A stretch of DNA of 64,000 nt from Methylococcus geothermalis (GCF_012769535.1 NZ_CP046565.1:1254501-1318500), one strand, 5' to 3'. Shown: positions 27,369-36,687, numbered from the stretch's first letter. Numbers and translations: made by a program. Notes: generated by a model not told the origin, from the letters alone.

Positions 27369-27923
27369 CTACCATCGGTCGAGCAGATAACCGGAGACCG
27401 TGGCGTCGACGGAGACCGTCCCGCTGTCGTCCATGCCGCGGCTGACCGAGAATCGCATCGGGAGGCCGTCGGGGTCGGCGTACGCCCGCATCGGTTGGGC
27501 GGCCGCATAGACATCGATCCCGGCCCCGCTGTACTGCGGGGATAGGACCAGATAGTGCCAACTCGTCTCTTCGCGCCGGACGGTCGTCCGCAAGGACGCG
27601 AAATATCTCTGCCCGGAAGGCCCCTGCATCAACGCGGAAACATGCTCGATGACCAGCCGGTGCCGGGCTGGTACGGCAATCTCCGCATAGCCTTCCTTTT
27701 CCTCGTTGCCGATCGTGAACCGTACCGTTTGTTGAAACGGCTGAATGTCCTCGCGCCGCTCGAAGGTCCGGGGCAACGGCAGCGGGAGCCGGTCAGTGAC
27801 AGCGGGGACGAGGGAGGGCGACGGCTCGGGGGGTTGGGCGGGGGCAGCCGACGTTCCGGAAACGACGGCCAGAACGATGGCCATGGCGGCTAAACGCTTC
27901 GTGGTTTGAGGATTGGAGTTCAA
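27369..27923 (-). CDS. Secreted protein of unknown function
   Basis: A 184-aa protein with a signal peptide (KRLAAMAIVLAVVSGTSAAPA) and a mature part rich in beta-strand-like sequence (FTIGNEEKEGYAEIAVPARH, LVIEHVSALMQGPSGQRYFA, MDDSGTVSVDATVSGYLLDR). I recognise no domain; the pattern is reminiscent of small periplasmic beta-sandwich proteins. The TTG at 27923 gives a proper signal peptide; an ATG 13 codons later would leave it too short. It is isolated, converging on the reductase gene, with IS debris behind it. Confidence 0.65.
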   Translation of the reverse strand: MNSNPQTTKRLAAMAIVLAVVSGTSAAPAQPPEPSPSLVPAVTDRLPLPLPRTFERREDIQPFQQTVRFTIGNEEKEGYAEIAVPARHRLVIEHVSALMQGPSGQRYFASLRTTVRREETSWHYLVLSPQYSGAGIDVYAAAQPMRAYADPDGLPMRFSVSRGMDDSGTVSVDATVSGYLLDRW

Positions 27924-28035
27924 CGGGGATCTCGCGTTCGGTCGGGGTGAAGAGGGCGGCAGGACTTCTCGAGTCAGGCTGCATCATAGGGAAAGGGTCA
28001 TGACTAGTAGTACGTTCCATAAAAACAGTGACAAA

Positions 28036-28242
28036 TCATGCAAGCCCCAAGTCGAACTTTTTCCAGCGGAACGGGACAGGGGTCTGGTTGAACTCGGCGA
28101 TGCCTTTGAGAATCCGCTCCTTGAGTTCGGCCTTTGAGGTGACCCGGATGTGGCGAAGGAAGGTTCGAGCCATCTTGGAGAAGGCACACTCGATCAGGTT
28201 GAGCCAGGAGCCATGTTTGGGAGTATGAATATATTCTGCGGT
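28036..28242 (-). pseudogene. IS630-family transposase C-terminal remnant
   Basis: The reverse strand reads EYIHTPKHGSWLNLIECAFS, then KMARTFLRHIRVTSKAELKE, ending QTPVPFRWKKFDLGLA and a stop at 28036. The HTPKHGSWLNLIE motif contains the last catalytic Glu of the IS630 DDE domain. The N-terminal part is missing because the IS3-type element begins at 28243. Confidence 0.85.
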
Positions 28243-28294
28243 GGCCCCGGTTTTTTAGACAGGATTTTACCGGGCTTAAGTGGGCTTCTGCGGT

Positions 28295-29167
28295 TTAGGC
28301 TGCCTTCTGGAGTGGCAGCGAATTAAAGTACACGCTATCCGGGGTCTTGCCATCAAGCGATGAATGAGGCCGCCGTTCATTGTAAAACTTGAAATAGCTT
28401 TGTAAGCCTTGCCTTGCTTGAGAAACTGAGTCGTAAGCATGCAAGTAAACTTCCTCGTATTTCACGCTTTTCCAAAGCCGTTCGACAAATACGTTATCGA
28501 CCCAGCGGCCCTTGCCGTCCATGCTGACTCGGAGACCTTGACCTTGGAGCAGATCGACAAACTCTGTGCTGGTGAACTGGCTGCCTTGGTCGGTGTTAAA
28601 GATCTCCGGCTTGCCATGACGCTGTAGAGCTTCCTCGACGGCCTCGATGCAGAAGTCCGTGGTCAGGCTGTTGGACAGTCGCCAAGACAGCACCCGCCGG
28701 GTCGCCCCGTCGAGTACCGCAGCCAGGTACACGAAGCCTTTGCGCATGGGGATGGAGGTGATATCCATGGCCCCTACGTGGTTCGCTCTGGTGATCTCCA
28801 GACCGCGCAGCAGATAGGGGAAGATCGGGTTCTGCGGATGCTTCCGGCTGGTGTTCGGCCGTCGATACAGCGCCTCGATGCCCATCTTCTTCATCAGCGT
28901 GGACACATGCCGGCGGCCCACCTGAATGCCTTCCAGGCGCAGCAGGTCGCGCAGCATGCGGGCGCCAGCAAACGGATGGTTGATGTGCAACTCGTCGATC
29001 CGACGCATTAAGGCCAGATCGCTTTCTGAAACTGGCTGGGGCACGTAATACACCGAAGAGCGGGATAGCTCCAGCAATTCACACTGGCGCACCACAGGGA
29101 GCTTGTCAGACCGGTCAATCATCGTTTTGCGCTCGCATCGCCGACGCGACCGAGCGCGGCGACTCAA
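28295..29167 (-). CDS. IS3-family transposase OrfB (DDE integrase domain)
   Basis: About 290 residues including the HTH_21 region (LPVVRQCELLELSRSSVYYV) and the rve integrase core with its DDE residues: NHVGAMDITSIPMRKGFVYL, EIFNTDQGSQFTSTEFVDLL and VDNVFVERLWKSVKYEEVYL. The C-terminus FYNERRPHSSLDGKTPDSVY is typical. It has no good start of its own and overlaps the orfA 3' end in the -1 frame, so it should be made as an OrfAB fusion by ribosomal frameshifting. The frame is intact. Confidence 0.93.
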   Translation of the reverse strand: MSRRARSRRRCERKTMIDRSDKLPVVRQCELLELSRSSVYYVPQPVSESDLALMRRIDELHINHPFAGARMLRDLLRLEGIQVGRRHVSTLMKKMGIEALYRRPNTSRKHPQNPIFPYLLRGLEITRANHVGAMDITSIPMRKGFVYLAAVLDGATRRVLSWRLSNSLTTDFCIEAVEEALQRHGKPEIFNTDQGSQFTSTEFVDLLQGQGLRVSMDGKGRWVDNVFVERLWKSVKYEEVYLHAYDSVSQARQGLQSYFKFYNERRPHSSLDGKTPDSVYFNSLPLQKAA

Positions 29168-29424
29168 AAATCATTCGCCATCGCCAACTGCCCGATCTTG
29201 GCGTGGAGTTCCTTCACGTCTGGCCCGCTCGACTCACTGCGTTCCGCGGCTGTGGCGAACACGTCGCTCGCCCGCTCCTGCAACTGGCTCTTCCACTGCG
29301 TGATCTGGTTGACGTGAACTTCAAACTGTTCCGCTAACTCCGCCAACGTCTTATCGCCTTTGAGCGCTGCCAGGGCCACCTTGGCCTTAAAGGCCGCCGA
29401 GTGATTTCTTCTCTTTCTCTTCAT
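29164..29424 (-). CDS. IS3-family OrfA (HTH DNA-binding)
   Basis: An 86-aa protein starting MKRKRRNHSAAFKAKVALAA, with the HTH_8/Tnp_1 fold (LAELAEQFEVHVNQITQWKS) and a leucine-zipper-like tail. It stops at TGA in AATGATTTTTGAG. The slippery A-TTT-TTG heptamer at the stop allows a -1 shift straight into OrfB (DFLSRRARS). It binds the element ends and regulates transposition. Confidence 0.92.
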   Translation of the reverse strand: MKRKRRNHSAAFKAKVALAALKGDKTLAELAEQFEVHVNQITQWKSQLQERASDVFATAAERSESSGPDVKELHAKIGQLAMANDF

Positions 29425-29442
29425 CTTTGTTCTCCGATTTCA

Positions 29443-29484
29443 GCCCTTCCTAGGGCCGGTGATGCCCTTCCTAGGGCCGGTGAT
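29443..29484. repeat. Tandem 21-bp direct repeat in the IS3 5' region
   Basis: Two exact copies of a 21-bp unit (29443-29463 and 29464-29484), each holding CCTAGG within CCCTTCCTAGGGCCGG. It lies upstream of orfA and may alter its promoter or be a site-specific scar. Confidence 0.85.
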
Positions 29485-29530
29485 TAGAACAGAAACCTCA
29501 CCTAAGCGGCTGTCCTATTTTCCGGGGCCG

Positions 29531-29820
29531 GCTCTGCGCTCGGTATCGAACATCGCTTGACCAAGCCGTGAACCCCGCAAACCAACGGCATGGTGGAACG
29601 CTTCAATGGCCGCATCGCCCAGGTGCTCGCCACACGCCGTTACAACAGCGCACAAGACCTGGAATCCACGCTGCTCAGGTATGCCTGGCTCTACAACCAT
29701 CATTTGCCTCAGAAAGCCTTGGGACATCGTTGCCCCATGGACGCCATGAAACAGTGGTACGCTGATAAACCCGATTTGTTCATTAAACCACCGCGCAATC
29801 AGCCTGGACCTGACACGTAG
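29531..29820 (+). pseudogene. IS481-like transposase C-terminal remnant
   Basis: Reads ALGIEHRLTKP, an in-frame TGA, then TPQTNGMVERFNGRIAQVLA, RRYNSAQDLESTLLRYAWLY and [20 protein letters not shown]. The TNGMVERFNGRI block with its catalytic Glu belongs to the rve integrases of IS481-type elements. The N-terminal part is missing at the IS3 boundary, and an internal stop replaces the usual Arg before TPQTNG. Confidence 0.8.
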
Positions 29821-29822
29821 GC

Positions 29823-29927
29823 GCTTTCCCGATCGGTCAGTTGGAAGGAAACCGCCTCGGCACCGGCCACGAAGGCCCGCACCTGGGCGAGGGTTCGGAG
29901 GTTTTGGGTCTGTAAGGTCACGATCAT
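29823..29927 (-). pseudogene. N-terminal fragment of a second integrase-type transposase
   Basis: On the minus strand a frame starts [20 protein letters not shown] and continues [17 protein letters not shown] before running into the IS481-like remnant. This opening resembles the N-terminus of rve-type IS proteins. Only 35 codons remain. The 160 bp between it and yebC holds no gene. Confidence 0.55.
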
Positions 29928-30091
29928 GTCTCCATGATCCCAACCCTCGCCCCTTCAGGCTCATCTCACGCTGGAAATACACACCCTCGTTCAGGCTCAT
30001 GTGTCATTGGACAAGGCTGCCGGTCGATTCGACCCGGCTCGCAGTGTTAGACTTGCGTGATTTAATCAGTCCGGAGGTCTTGAAAAGCACT

Positions 30092-30838
30092 ATGGCGGGT
30101 CATAGCAAATGGGCCAATATCCAGCATCGCAAGGGGGCCCAGGATGCCAAGCGCGGCAAGTTGTTCACCAAGCTCATTCGCGAAATCACCGTCTCCTCGC
30201 GTACCGGCGGTCCCGATCCCGGAAACAACCCCCGCCTGCGCACGGCCGTGGACAAGGCGCTGGTCGCCAACATGTCGAAGGACACCATCGAGCGTGCCAT
30301 CAAGAAAGGTTCGGGGGCCGCGGACGGCGATAGCTACGAAGAAGTCCGCTACGAGGGGTACGGGCCCGGCGGTATCGCCGTGCTGGTCGACTGCCTGACC
30401 GACAACCGCAACCGCACCGTGGCCGAGGTCCGCCATGCCTTTTCCAAGGCCGGCGGCAATCTGGGCACGGACGGTTCGGTCGCCTATCTGTTCGCCAAGA
30501 CGGGGGTCATCAGCTTCGGTGCCGATCTGGGCGAGGACCGGGTGATGGAGCCGGCGCTGGATGCCGGCGCCGACGATGTGGTGGTGAACGAGGATGGCTC
30601 GGTGGACGTGCTCACGGCGCCCGACCAGTTCGAAGCGGTGCGCGATGCGCTGCAGTCCGCGGGACTCACGCCGGAGGCGGCGGAAGTCACCATGCGCGCC
30701 AGCACCAGCGTCAAGCTGGACAAGGAAGACGCGGAGAAGATGATTCGCCTGCTCGAACGCCTGGAGGACCTGGATGACGTACAGGCCGTCTATTCCAATG
30801 CGGATATCGGCGAAGACATTCTTGCCGAACTGGGCTGA
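30092..30838 (+). CDS. yebC: YebC/PmpR-family DNA-binding or translation-associated protein
   Basis: A 248-aa member of the TACO1/YebC family. It opens [20 protein letters not shown], followed by [20 protein letters not shown] and [20 protein letters not shown], the signature blocks. Relatives are described as transcriptional regulators and, more recently, as factors easing ribosome stalling at proline stretches. It is 9 nt upstream of ruvC, the usual gammaproteobacterial arrangement, so it is probably the first gene of the ruv operon. Confidence 0.96.
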   Translation: MAGHSKWANIQHRKGAQDAKRGKLFTKLIREITVSSRTGGPDPGNNPRLRTAVDKALVANMSKDTIERAIKKGSGAADGDSYEEVRYEGYGPGGIAVLVDCLTDNRNRTVAEVRHAFSKAGGNLGTDGSVAYLFAKTGVISFGADLGEDRVMEPALDAGADDVVVNEDGSVDVLTAPDQFEAVRDALQSAGLTPEAAEVTMRASTSVKLDKEDAEKMIRLLERLEDLDDVQAVYSNADIGEDILAELG

Positions 30839-30847
30839 GCCGGCGCG

Positions 30848-31345
30848 ATGAGGCGCGTCCTCGGCATCGATCCGGGTTCCCGCGTCACCGGCTATGGCAT
30901 CCTCGACTGGGCCGGCAAGCCGGTGTTGGTGACGGCGGGGTGCATACGCACCGAGACCAACGATTTTCCCGAGCGTCTGCGCCGGATCTTCGAGGGGATC
31001 AGCCGGATCGTGGAGGAATTCAAGCCGGAGGAAATGGCGGTGGAGCAGGTGTTCATGCACAAGAACGCGGATTCGGCGCTCAAGCTGGGCCATGCCCGGG
31101 GCGCGGCGATCTGCGCCGGTGTGTCGCGCGGACTGGCGGTGCACGAATATGCTGCCCGCCAGGTGAAGCTCGCCCTGGTCGGCAAGGGCGGTGCGGACAA
31201 AGTCCAGGTGCAGCACATGGTTTGCTTCCTGTTAGGGCATGAGACTCCCCTTGCGATGGATGCCAGCGATGCACTGGGTGTGGCCCTCTGCCATCTGCAT
31301 CATCAGCAGACCTTGAACCGCATGAACCGGATGGCGCAACGATGA
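30848..31345 (+). CDS. ruvC: Crossover junction endodeoxyribonuclease
   Basis: A 165-aa Holliday-junction resolvase. The RNase H-like fold shows the catalytic Asp in MRRVLGIDPGSRVTGYG, Glu in EEMAVEQVFMHKNADSALKL and the C-terminal acidic pair in MDASDALGVALCHLH. It cuts junctions migrated by RuvAB. Its stop overlaps the ruvA ATG (ATGA), so translation is coupled. Confidence 0.97.
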   Translation: MRRVLGIDPGSRVTGYGILDWAGKPVLVTAGCIRTETNDFPERLRRIFEGISRIVEEFKPEEMAVEQVFMHKNADSALKLGHARGAAICAGVSRGLAVHEYAARQVKLALVGKGGADKVQVQHMVCFLLGHETPLAMDASDALGVALCHLHHQQTLNRMNRMAQR

Positions 31346-31947
31346 TCGGCTTCGTTCGCGGAATCTTGGTCGCCAAGCGCGCGCCGGCACTGTTGATCGA
31401 CGTGCAGGGTTTGGGGTACGAGATAGACGCGCCCATGTCTACCTTCTACAACCTGCCCGAGATCGGCGCCGAGGTGCGGCTCTACACTCATCTCCAGATC
31501 CGCGAGGACGCCCACAGCCTGTTCGGCTTCGGTACCGAGGCCGAGCGCAGCCTGTTCCGCAGCCTGATCCGGGTCAGCGGCATCGGCGCCAAGCTGGCGC
31601 TGGCCATCCTGTCCGGCATCTCGGTGGATGATTTCCGGGCCTGCGTGGAGCGGCAGGATTCGGCGCGTCTGGTCCGGCTTCCCGGCATCGGCAAGAAGAC
31701 CGCCGAACGCCTCATCATCGAGCTGCGGGACCGGCTGGACCTCGGCGTGCCGTCCGTGGCCGCGGGAAATTTTTCCGGCAGCGCACCTCAGTCCTATGTC
31801 GTCGATCCGGCCGACGAAGCCGTCAGCGCCCTCATCGCGCTCGGCTTCAAGCCGCAGGAGGCGAATACGCTGGTGGCCAAGCAGGCCGCCGAAGGCCGCA
31901 GCGCGGAAGACCTGATCCGGCTGGCGCTGCAGTCGGCGGTGCGCTGA
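31342..31947 (+). CDS. ruvA: Holliday junction branch migration protein RuvA
   Basis: A 201-aa protein. The N-terminal OB fold begins [20 protein letters not shown]; two helix-hairpin-helix motifs ([20 protein letters not shown] and [20 protein letters not shown]) bind junction DNA; and the C-terminal domain ([20 protein letters not shown]) contacts RuvB. It overlaps ruvC by 4 nt and is followed 13 nt later by ruvB. Confidence 0.97.
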   Translation: MIGFVRGILVAKRAPALLIDVQGLGYEIDAPMSTFYNLPEIGAEVRLYTHLQIREDAHSLFGFGTEAERSLFRSLIRVSGIGAKLALAILSGISVDDFRACVERQDSARLVRLPGIGKKTAERLIIELRDRLDLGVPSVAAGNFSGSAPQSYVVDPADEAVSALIALGFKPQEANTLVAKQAAEGRSAEDLIRLALQSAVR

Positions 31948-31960
31948 AGGAGCCCGATCC

Positions 31961-32995
31961 ATGACGCAGCGGCTGGTGAGTGCGGCGGGGCAGTGGGACG
32001 AAGAGGCCATCGACCGCGCCATCCGTCCCAAGCGGCTGGAGGATTACGTCGGCCAGCGCGCCATGCGCGAGCAGATGTCCATCTTCATCCAGGCGGCGCT
32101 GGGGCGCGGCGAGGCGCTGGATCATGTGCTGATCTTCGGCCCGCCGGGCCTGGGCAAGACGACCCTGGCCAACATCATCGCCAACGAGCTGGGCGTCAAC
32201 GTGCGCCACACCTCCGGTCCCGTGCTTGAAAAAGCCGGCGACCTGGCGGCCCTGCTGACCAATCTTGAACCGCGCGATGTGCTGTTCATCGACGAGATAC
32301 ACCGCCTCGGCGCGGTGGTGGAAGAAGTGCTGTATCCGGCGATGGAGGATTACCAGATCGATATCATGATCGGCGAAGGCCCCGCCGCCCGCTCGATCAA
32401 GCTCGATCTGCCGCCGTTCACCCTGGTCGGGGCGACCACCCGTGCCGGGCTCCTGACTTCGCCCTTGCGCGATCGTTTCGGCATCGTGCACCGGCTGGAG
32501 TTCTATACCGTCGACGAGCTGGGCCGGATCGTCGCCCGATCCGCCCGGATCCTGGGCAGCGAGATCACCCCGGAAGGGGCGCTGGAAGTGGCGCGCCGCG
32601 CCCGCGGCACGCCGCGCATCGCCAACCGGCTGCTGCGCCGGGTGAGGGACTTCGCCCAGGTCATGGCCGACGGCCGGATTACCGAGGCGGTGGCCGGCCG
32701 CGCGCTGGAAATGCTGGATGTCGACCCGAACGGCTTCGATCAGCTGGACCGGCAACTGCTGCTGACGATGATGGAAAAATTCGACGGCGGCCCGGTCGGC
32801 CTGGACAACCTCGCCGCCGCCATCGGCGAGGAACGCGGCACGATCGAAGACGTACTGGAGCCCTATCTGATCCAGCAGGGCTTCATCATGCGCACCCCGC
32901 GCGGTCGTATCGCTACGCGTCATGCCTACCTCCATTTCGGACTGAAGCCGCCGCAACGGACAACCGTCAACGAGGAATTGTTCGGCGATGAGTGA
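31961..32995 (+). CDS. ruvB: Holliday junction branch migration ATPase RuvB
   Basis: A 344-aa AAA+ motor. Walker A is [20 protein letters not shown], Walker [12 protein letters not shown], sensor 1 [20 protein letters not shown], and the C-terminal winged helix ends [13 protein letters not shown]. It forms hexamers that pump DNA through the RuvA-bound junction. It overlaps ybgC by 8 nt. Confidence 0.98.
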   Translation: MTQRLVSAAGQWDEEAIDRAIRPKRLEDYVGQRAMREQMSIFIQAALGRGEALDHVLIFGPPGLGKTTLANIIANELGVNVRHTSGPVLEKAGDLAALLTNLEPRDVLFIDEIHRLGAVVEEVLYPAMEDYQIDIMIGEGPAARSIKLDLPPFTLVGATTRAGLLTSPLRDRFGIVHRLEFYTVDELGRIVARSARILGSEITPEGALEVARRARGTPRIANRLLRRVRDFAQVMADGRITEAVAGRALEMLDVDPNGFDQLDRQLLLTMMEKFDGGPVGLDNLAAAIGEERGTIEDVLEPYLIQQGFIMRTPRGRIATRHAYLHFGLKPPQRTTVNEELFGDE

Positions 32996-33395
32996 AGCGT
33001 TCGTCTGGCCGGTGCGGGTCTACTATGAGGACACCGACGCCGGCGGCGTGGTGTATTACGCCAACTATCTGAAATTCATGGAGCGTGCCCGCACCGAGTG
33101 GCTGCGTGCCCTGGGGTTCGAGCAGGACAGTCTGCGGGAGCGATGGGGCGTGATTTTCGCGGTGCGTTCGGTGCAGGCCGACTACCTCAAGCCCGCGCGT
33201 TTCAACGACGCCTTGCAGGTTAGCGCGGAACTGGTGGAGGCGAGGCCGGCGAGCTTCAGCTTCGTTCAGCGGGTGATGCGGGAGGGCGTCACGCTGTGCG
33301 AGGGGAGGGTGCGGATCGTCTGTCTGGCCGCCGACAGTTTCCGGCCGCAAGCCGTGCCGGAGGTCGTCCTGAAACGGCTGCGGGAGGTCGGCTGA
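32988..33395 (+). CDS. ybgC: Tol-Pal-associated acyl-CoA thioesterase
   Basis: A 135-aa hot-dog thioesterase. The active-site segment is [20 protein letters not shown] with the catalytic Asp, followed by [20 protein letters not shown]. It hydrolyses acyl-CoA or acyl-ACP and links to phospholipid metabolism. In many gammaproteobacteria it directly precedes tolQ; here two opposite-strand genes (3.1 kb) intervene. Its start overlaps the ruvB stop. Confidence 0.94.
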   Translation: MSEAFVWPVRVYYEDTDAGGVVYYANYLKFMERARTEWLRALGFEQDSLRERWGVIFAVRSVQADYLKPARFNDALQVSAELVEARPASFSFVQRVMREGVTLCEGRVRIVCLAADSFRPQAVPEVVLKRLREVG

Positions 33396-33473
33396 ATTCC
33401 TCGCTAGCGTAATGTTCCCGACAAAGCTTTGGCACTCGGGGGCTCTCGCGGCAGTCGGGCGGCCTTTCTTTTG

Positions 33474-33507
33474 GTGACTTTTCTTTGGCCGAGCAAAGAA
33501 AAGTTAC
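33474..33507. terminator. Strong hairpin between convergent genes
   Basis: A 14-bp stem (GTGACTTTTCTTTG with CAAAGAAAAGTTAC, one G-T wobble) and a 6-nt loop, GCCGAG. It lies between ybgC and the converging lipoprotein gene and may terminate both. Similar CTTTCTTTTGGT...AAAGAAAAGT hairpins recur between genes in many proteobacteria (from memory). Confidence 0.6.
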
Positions 33508-33631
33508 CCGCCTTCGGGTGCGGAAACCCGATTCAAATCATCGTCGCGATAGCGACTCTTCGCTGACCCTCGTACCCACCCAAATTACTACCGTTCAGAA
33601 AGTAAAGAAATGTTGGGGACGGTACGCTAGC

Positions 33632-34339
33632 TCATTTTCCACTTACCGGCAGCCCACGTCCGTTCATGTCCGCGATGGCGCCGAGGTCGTCCGCGAGTTG
33701 CCTGAGGATGGCCTTGGCGAGTTCGGGATAGCGGAAATCGTCCTGCACGTCGTAGATCCAGCTCGTCTTGCCGATCTGCCGGGAATACTCCTTTTCCCAC
33801 AGGACCTTGCCGTTGCCGTTTTCCCTGAGCCGGAAGGCGAGGACCAGTTCGTCGTCGAAGCTGTCCGAAGGCGCGCCCAAGACCCAGAATAGCGGGCCGA
33901 ACACCGACAGCCCGTAACTGAACATTTTCGAACGATATTGGGTCGATTTCACCGTGCCTTCGAGCTTGAGATCGGCTTCGCCGCCGCCGCGGCTGAATGC
34001 GACCTGTTTGAATATCCGGGCCCCGTCGAGTTCCGCCACGGTCGCCCGGGCCAGGTCCTCGTCCGGTTTCCATAGCCATGCCCCGGTATTCGCGTGCCGT
34101 TGAGCGTACTCGGGCTGGGAGAGGTCTTGCCAGCCGAACGGGAAGAGGGGCATGGCGTAATGCATCAGCTCGTCGGTATTGGCATGCGCCCGTGCGTCCT
34201 GGAATGGCGGTACCGCGACTGTCAGAACCAGCAGGGGGCGGCGCTCCGCAGCCGGCTCGGGCCGGTATATCCAGGTCTGTTGCGTCCCGCATCCGGCGCA
34301 GGCGGCCGCGAGCACGCCGGCGCAGACGCGCTTTCTCAT
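33632..34339 (-). CDS. Putative lipoprotein of unknown function
   Basis: A 235-aa protein with a short lipoprotein signal (MRKRVCAGVLAAACAGCGTQ); the lipobox is AACAGC or ACAGCG. The mature part contains VLTVAVPPFQDARAHANTDE, LEGTVKSTQYRSKMFSYGLS and QDDFRYPELAKAILRQLADD, suggesting a periplasmic mixed alpha/beta domain. I cannot name the family. It begins 17 nt after the dynamin-like GTPase gene on the same strand, so the two are probably co-transcribed and may act together at the envelope. Confidence 0.75.
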   Translation of the reverse strand: MRKRVCAGVLAAACAGCGTQQTWIYRPEPAAERRPLLVLTVAVPPFQDARAHANTDELMHYAMPLFPFGWQDLSQPEYAQRHANTGAWLWKPDEDLARATVAELDGARIFKQVAFSRGGGEADLKLEGTVKSTQYRSKMFSYGLSVFGPLFWVLGAPSDSFDDELVLAFRLRENGNGKVLWEKEYSRQIGKTSWIYDVQDDFRYPELAKAILRQLADDLGAIADMNGRGLPVSGK

Positions 34340-34356
34340 GCGGAGGAGATGTTTTT

Positions 34357-36687
34357 TCAGGAGCCTTCGACGGAACGCCGTTCCGGCCCGACCGCGGCGG
34401 TCACAACCATGTAGGCATCCCGGACCGCCTTCTGTTTGTCCAGTTCGGCCTTGAGCTCGGCGTCGAGATCGCGGGTGAGCTGTTTCATGATGGTCTTGGC
34501 GATTTCGCCCTTGATGGATTCGAAATAGCCCAGCAACTCGCCTTCCAATTCTTCGAAGTAATTCTTGATGCCCCGCCGCGCGAACTTGTTGATCTGTACC
34601 TGCTGCCGGCGGGTATATTCGAGCAGGCCGGCCTTGTAGCAATCCAGGGCCCGGTCGATTTCGTCGCCCCGGATCGTCGCGGCCGTGAGCTGTACCGGCG
34701 CGGCATCGGCGAGACTGTCCCGAATGCGGCGCAGCTTGTCCAGCCCCAGGGCGAGCATCTGCTGCGCTCCTTCGTGGGGGCCGATCAGATGCATGGTTCT
34801 GGCGATTTCCAGCGCCCGATCGGCGTTTTTCTGTACCTGCGCCAGGACATCGTCCCTGTTGCGGCCGGCATCGCCGGCGGCCTGCGCCATGATGTCGCGG
34901 CCGAGGTCGTCGATGACTTCGCCGTACTCGAACAGGAACACGTCGCACATGCCCTTCAGCCGGTTGAGCATGTCGCGGCCGCTCAGCCGGTCCTGCAGCA
35001 CCGTCAGCACCTCGGGCGGCAGGGCGTCGGTCGCGGCGATGTCTTCCAGCAGTTGCGCCAGATGGCGGCGCACCATCTGTTCTTCCAGCAAATGCTGCAA
35101 CTGGCTGCGGAAGGTGTGCTGGATGTGCAGCTTTTCCTCGATCTTGTGCGGCAGGCGGCTGACCACGCTGTGCAGGTCCAGGCCTTTCAGCAGCTCGTTC
35201 TTGAGCGCCTTGCGGTCCAGGGTGTCGATCGCATGGGTGATCTGCTGGCCAAGCTGTTCCTGGTCCTCGTCACGCCAGAACACGAATTCCGGCAGCACCT
35301 CGGTGCGCAACGCCTTGACGTGCTCTTCGACCGTGGAACGCAGGCGCCGCAATACTTCGTCCTGGCGGCGCGACAATTCGCTGGCGATGAAGGTGTTTTT
35401 CATGCTGTCGTCGCTCGTGTTGAGGTAACTCTGGTGGAAGGGTTCCAGGTGTTCCCGCAATCTTTTCGCCAAGTCCAGGTACTCGCTGCGGGCTTCGTCG
35501 AGAAATTCGGCGCGGGCGGTATGTGCCAAGTAATCGAACAGGCCGGTACGGAATGCGGCGAAATTCTTGGCCTCTTCCAGCGACTTGAGATAGCGCTCGG
35601 CCTCGTGGCGCTCCGGTATCTTTCCGATGGCTTTTTGGAGGGCGTCCGCATGTTCGCGGATGCCGCTGCTCTGCTCCAGACGGCCGTCCTGAATCAGTTT
35701 CAGCAGCAGGTAATTGAGCGCAGAGACCCGGAAAACGCGGTCCTTGGCAATATGGAAACCGTAGCGGTCGATCTTCTGGCCGAAGTTGACCTGCTCTTCT
35801 TTTTTCTGCTGCGCGCTCAGCACGTCCCACTGGTTGATGACCCAGAATGCCCGCTGCAGCACGCGTTTGCGCTGGCTGTGGATTTCCGCGAGCAGTTCGA
35901 TCTCCTCGCCTTCCAACAGGTGGAACACCTTCATGGCGATGACGAAGGCCTTGGCGTCGTTTTCCACGTACGATTTGGTGACCTTGCGGTGGCGCGGATT
36001 GACCACGCCCAGCCCCGGCAGGTCCACCAGCACCACGTTTTCCGGAATGCTGACGTCGGTGAGGAAAATTTCCGCCTGGTTGACGAAAAGCACGTCCTCG
36101 TAATCTTCGGTGACGTAGCTCGGCAGTTCTTCCAAGGCGATTTCCTTGACTGCCCCGCTGAGTTTGCTCCAGCCGTGGATGAGGGTCTTCAGCTCGTCGA
36201 AAAACTTCTGTTTGTTGAAAGACCCGAACTGGCCCTTGTGCTGCTCGATGTCCCGGCTCAACTGGCTCAACAGCTCGCCCCGGCTCAAGCTGCGGTAGCC
36301 CTCGCAGCTCTTGCGCAGCTCCTTGGAAAGCTCCTCAAGGTATAGATCCTTCAGCTCTTCGCGCTCGTTTTCATCCAGGTAATGAATGACGGCTTTGGCA
36401 GCCTTGCCTTTGCGTATGAGGGTGGGGATGGCGGTGAACGATTTGGTCGCTTGGGGCAGGATGTCATTGCCGAGCACGGCATTGATGATCGTGCTCTTGC
36501 CGGCCGAGAACGCGCCCAGGAACGCGACCGGGAACTCCGGTGACTTCAGCCGTTCCAGCCAGCTCCGCTTGCGGTTGACGTAATATTTGAAATCGTCGGT
36601 CAGTCCCAGATAGGGGGCGGCGGCGTCGTAGGCTTCGAATAGGCGGGTGAATGCCTTCACGTAAAGGCTGTAGTCCGGCTCTTTCAT
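34357..36687 (-). CDS. Bacterial dynamin-like GTPase
   Basis: A 776-aa large GTPase. The G1 motif FLGAFSAGKSTIINAVLGND, switch-I Thr in KSFTAIPTLIRKG, G3 VVLVDLPGLGVVNPRHRKVT and a G4-like VINQWDVLSAQQ mark the dynamin family. The remaining 500 residues are long helices (stalk/assembly region) with no obvious transmembrane hairpin. Such proteins remodel or tether membranes. ATG at 36687 is used; a TTG five codons upstream has a better GAGGA ribosome-binding site. It is transcribed away from tolQ and towards its lipoprotein partner. Confidence 0.88.
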   Translation of the reverse strand: MKEPDYSLYVKAFTRLFEAYDAAAPYLGLTDDFKYYVNRKRSWLERLKSPEFPVAFLGAFSAGKSTIINAVLGNDILPQATKSFTAIPTLIRKGKAAKAVIHYLDENEREELKDLYLEELSKELRKSCEGYRSLSRGELLSQLSRDIEQHKGQFGSFNKQKFFDELKTLIHGWSKLSGAVKEIALEELPSYVTEDYEDVLFVNQAEIFLTDVSIPENVVLVDLPGLGVVNPRHRKVTKSYVENDAKAFVIAMKVFHLLEGEEIELLAEIHSQRKRVLQRAFWVINQWDVLSAQQKKEEQVNFGQKIDRYGFHIAKDRVFRVSALNYLLLKLIQDGRLEQSSGIREHADALQKAIGKIPERHEAERYLKSLEEAKNFAAFRTGLFDYLAHTARAEFLDEARSEYLDLAKRLREHLEPFHQSYLNTSDDSMKNTFIASELSRRQDEVLRRLRSTVEEHVKALRTEVLPEFVFWRDEDQEQLGQQITHAIDTLDRKALKNELLKGLDLHSVVSRLPHKIEEKLHIQHTFRSQLQHLLEEQMVRRHLAQLLEDIAATDALPPEVLTVLQDRLSGRDMLNRLKGMCDVFLFEYGEVIDDLGRDIMAQAAGDAGRNRDDVLAQVQKNADRALEIARTMHLIGPHEGAQQMLALGLDKLRRIRDSLADAAPVQLTAATIRGDEIDRALDCYKAGLLEYTRRQQVQINKFARRGIKNYFEELEGELLGYFESIKGEIAKTIMKQLTRDLDAELKAELDKQKAVRDAYMVVTAAVGPERRSVEGS

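Larger units (their letters stand above)
28243..29529. mobile_element. IS3-family insertion sequence, apparently complete
   Basis: The 1287-bp element carries overlapping orfA and orfB on the minus strand. Ends share an imperfect inverted repeat: GGCCCCGG at 28243-28250 with GACAG further in, mirrored by CCGGGGCC at 29522-29529 with CTGTC. No clear 3-bp target duplication is seen. It is inserted between an IS630 remnant and an IS481-like remnant. Confidence 0.8.

Noticed and set aside
34078-36345. 755-codon plus-strand frame
   Set aside because: Antisense shadow of the dynamin-like gene, whose conserved GTPase motifs fix the true strand.
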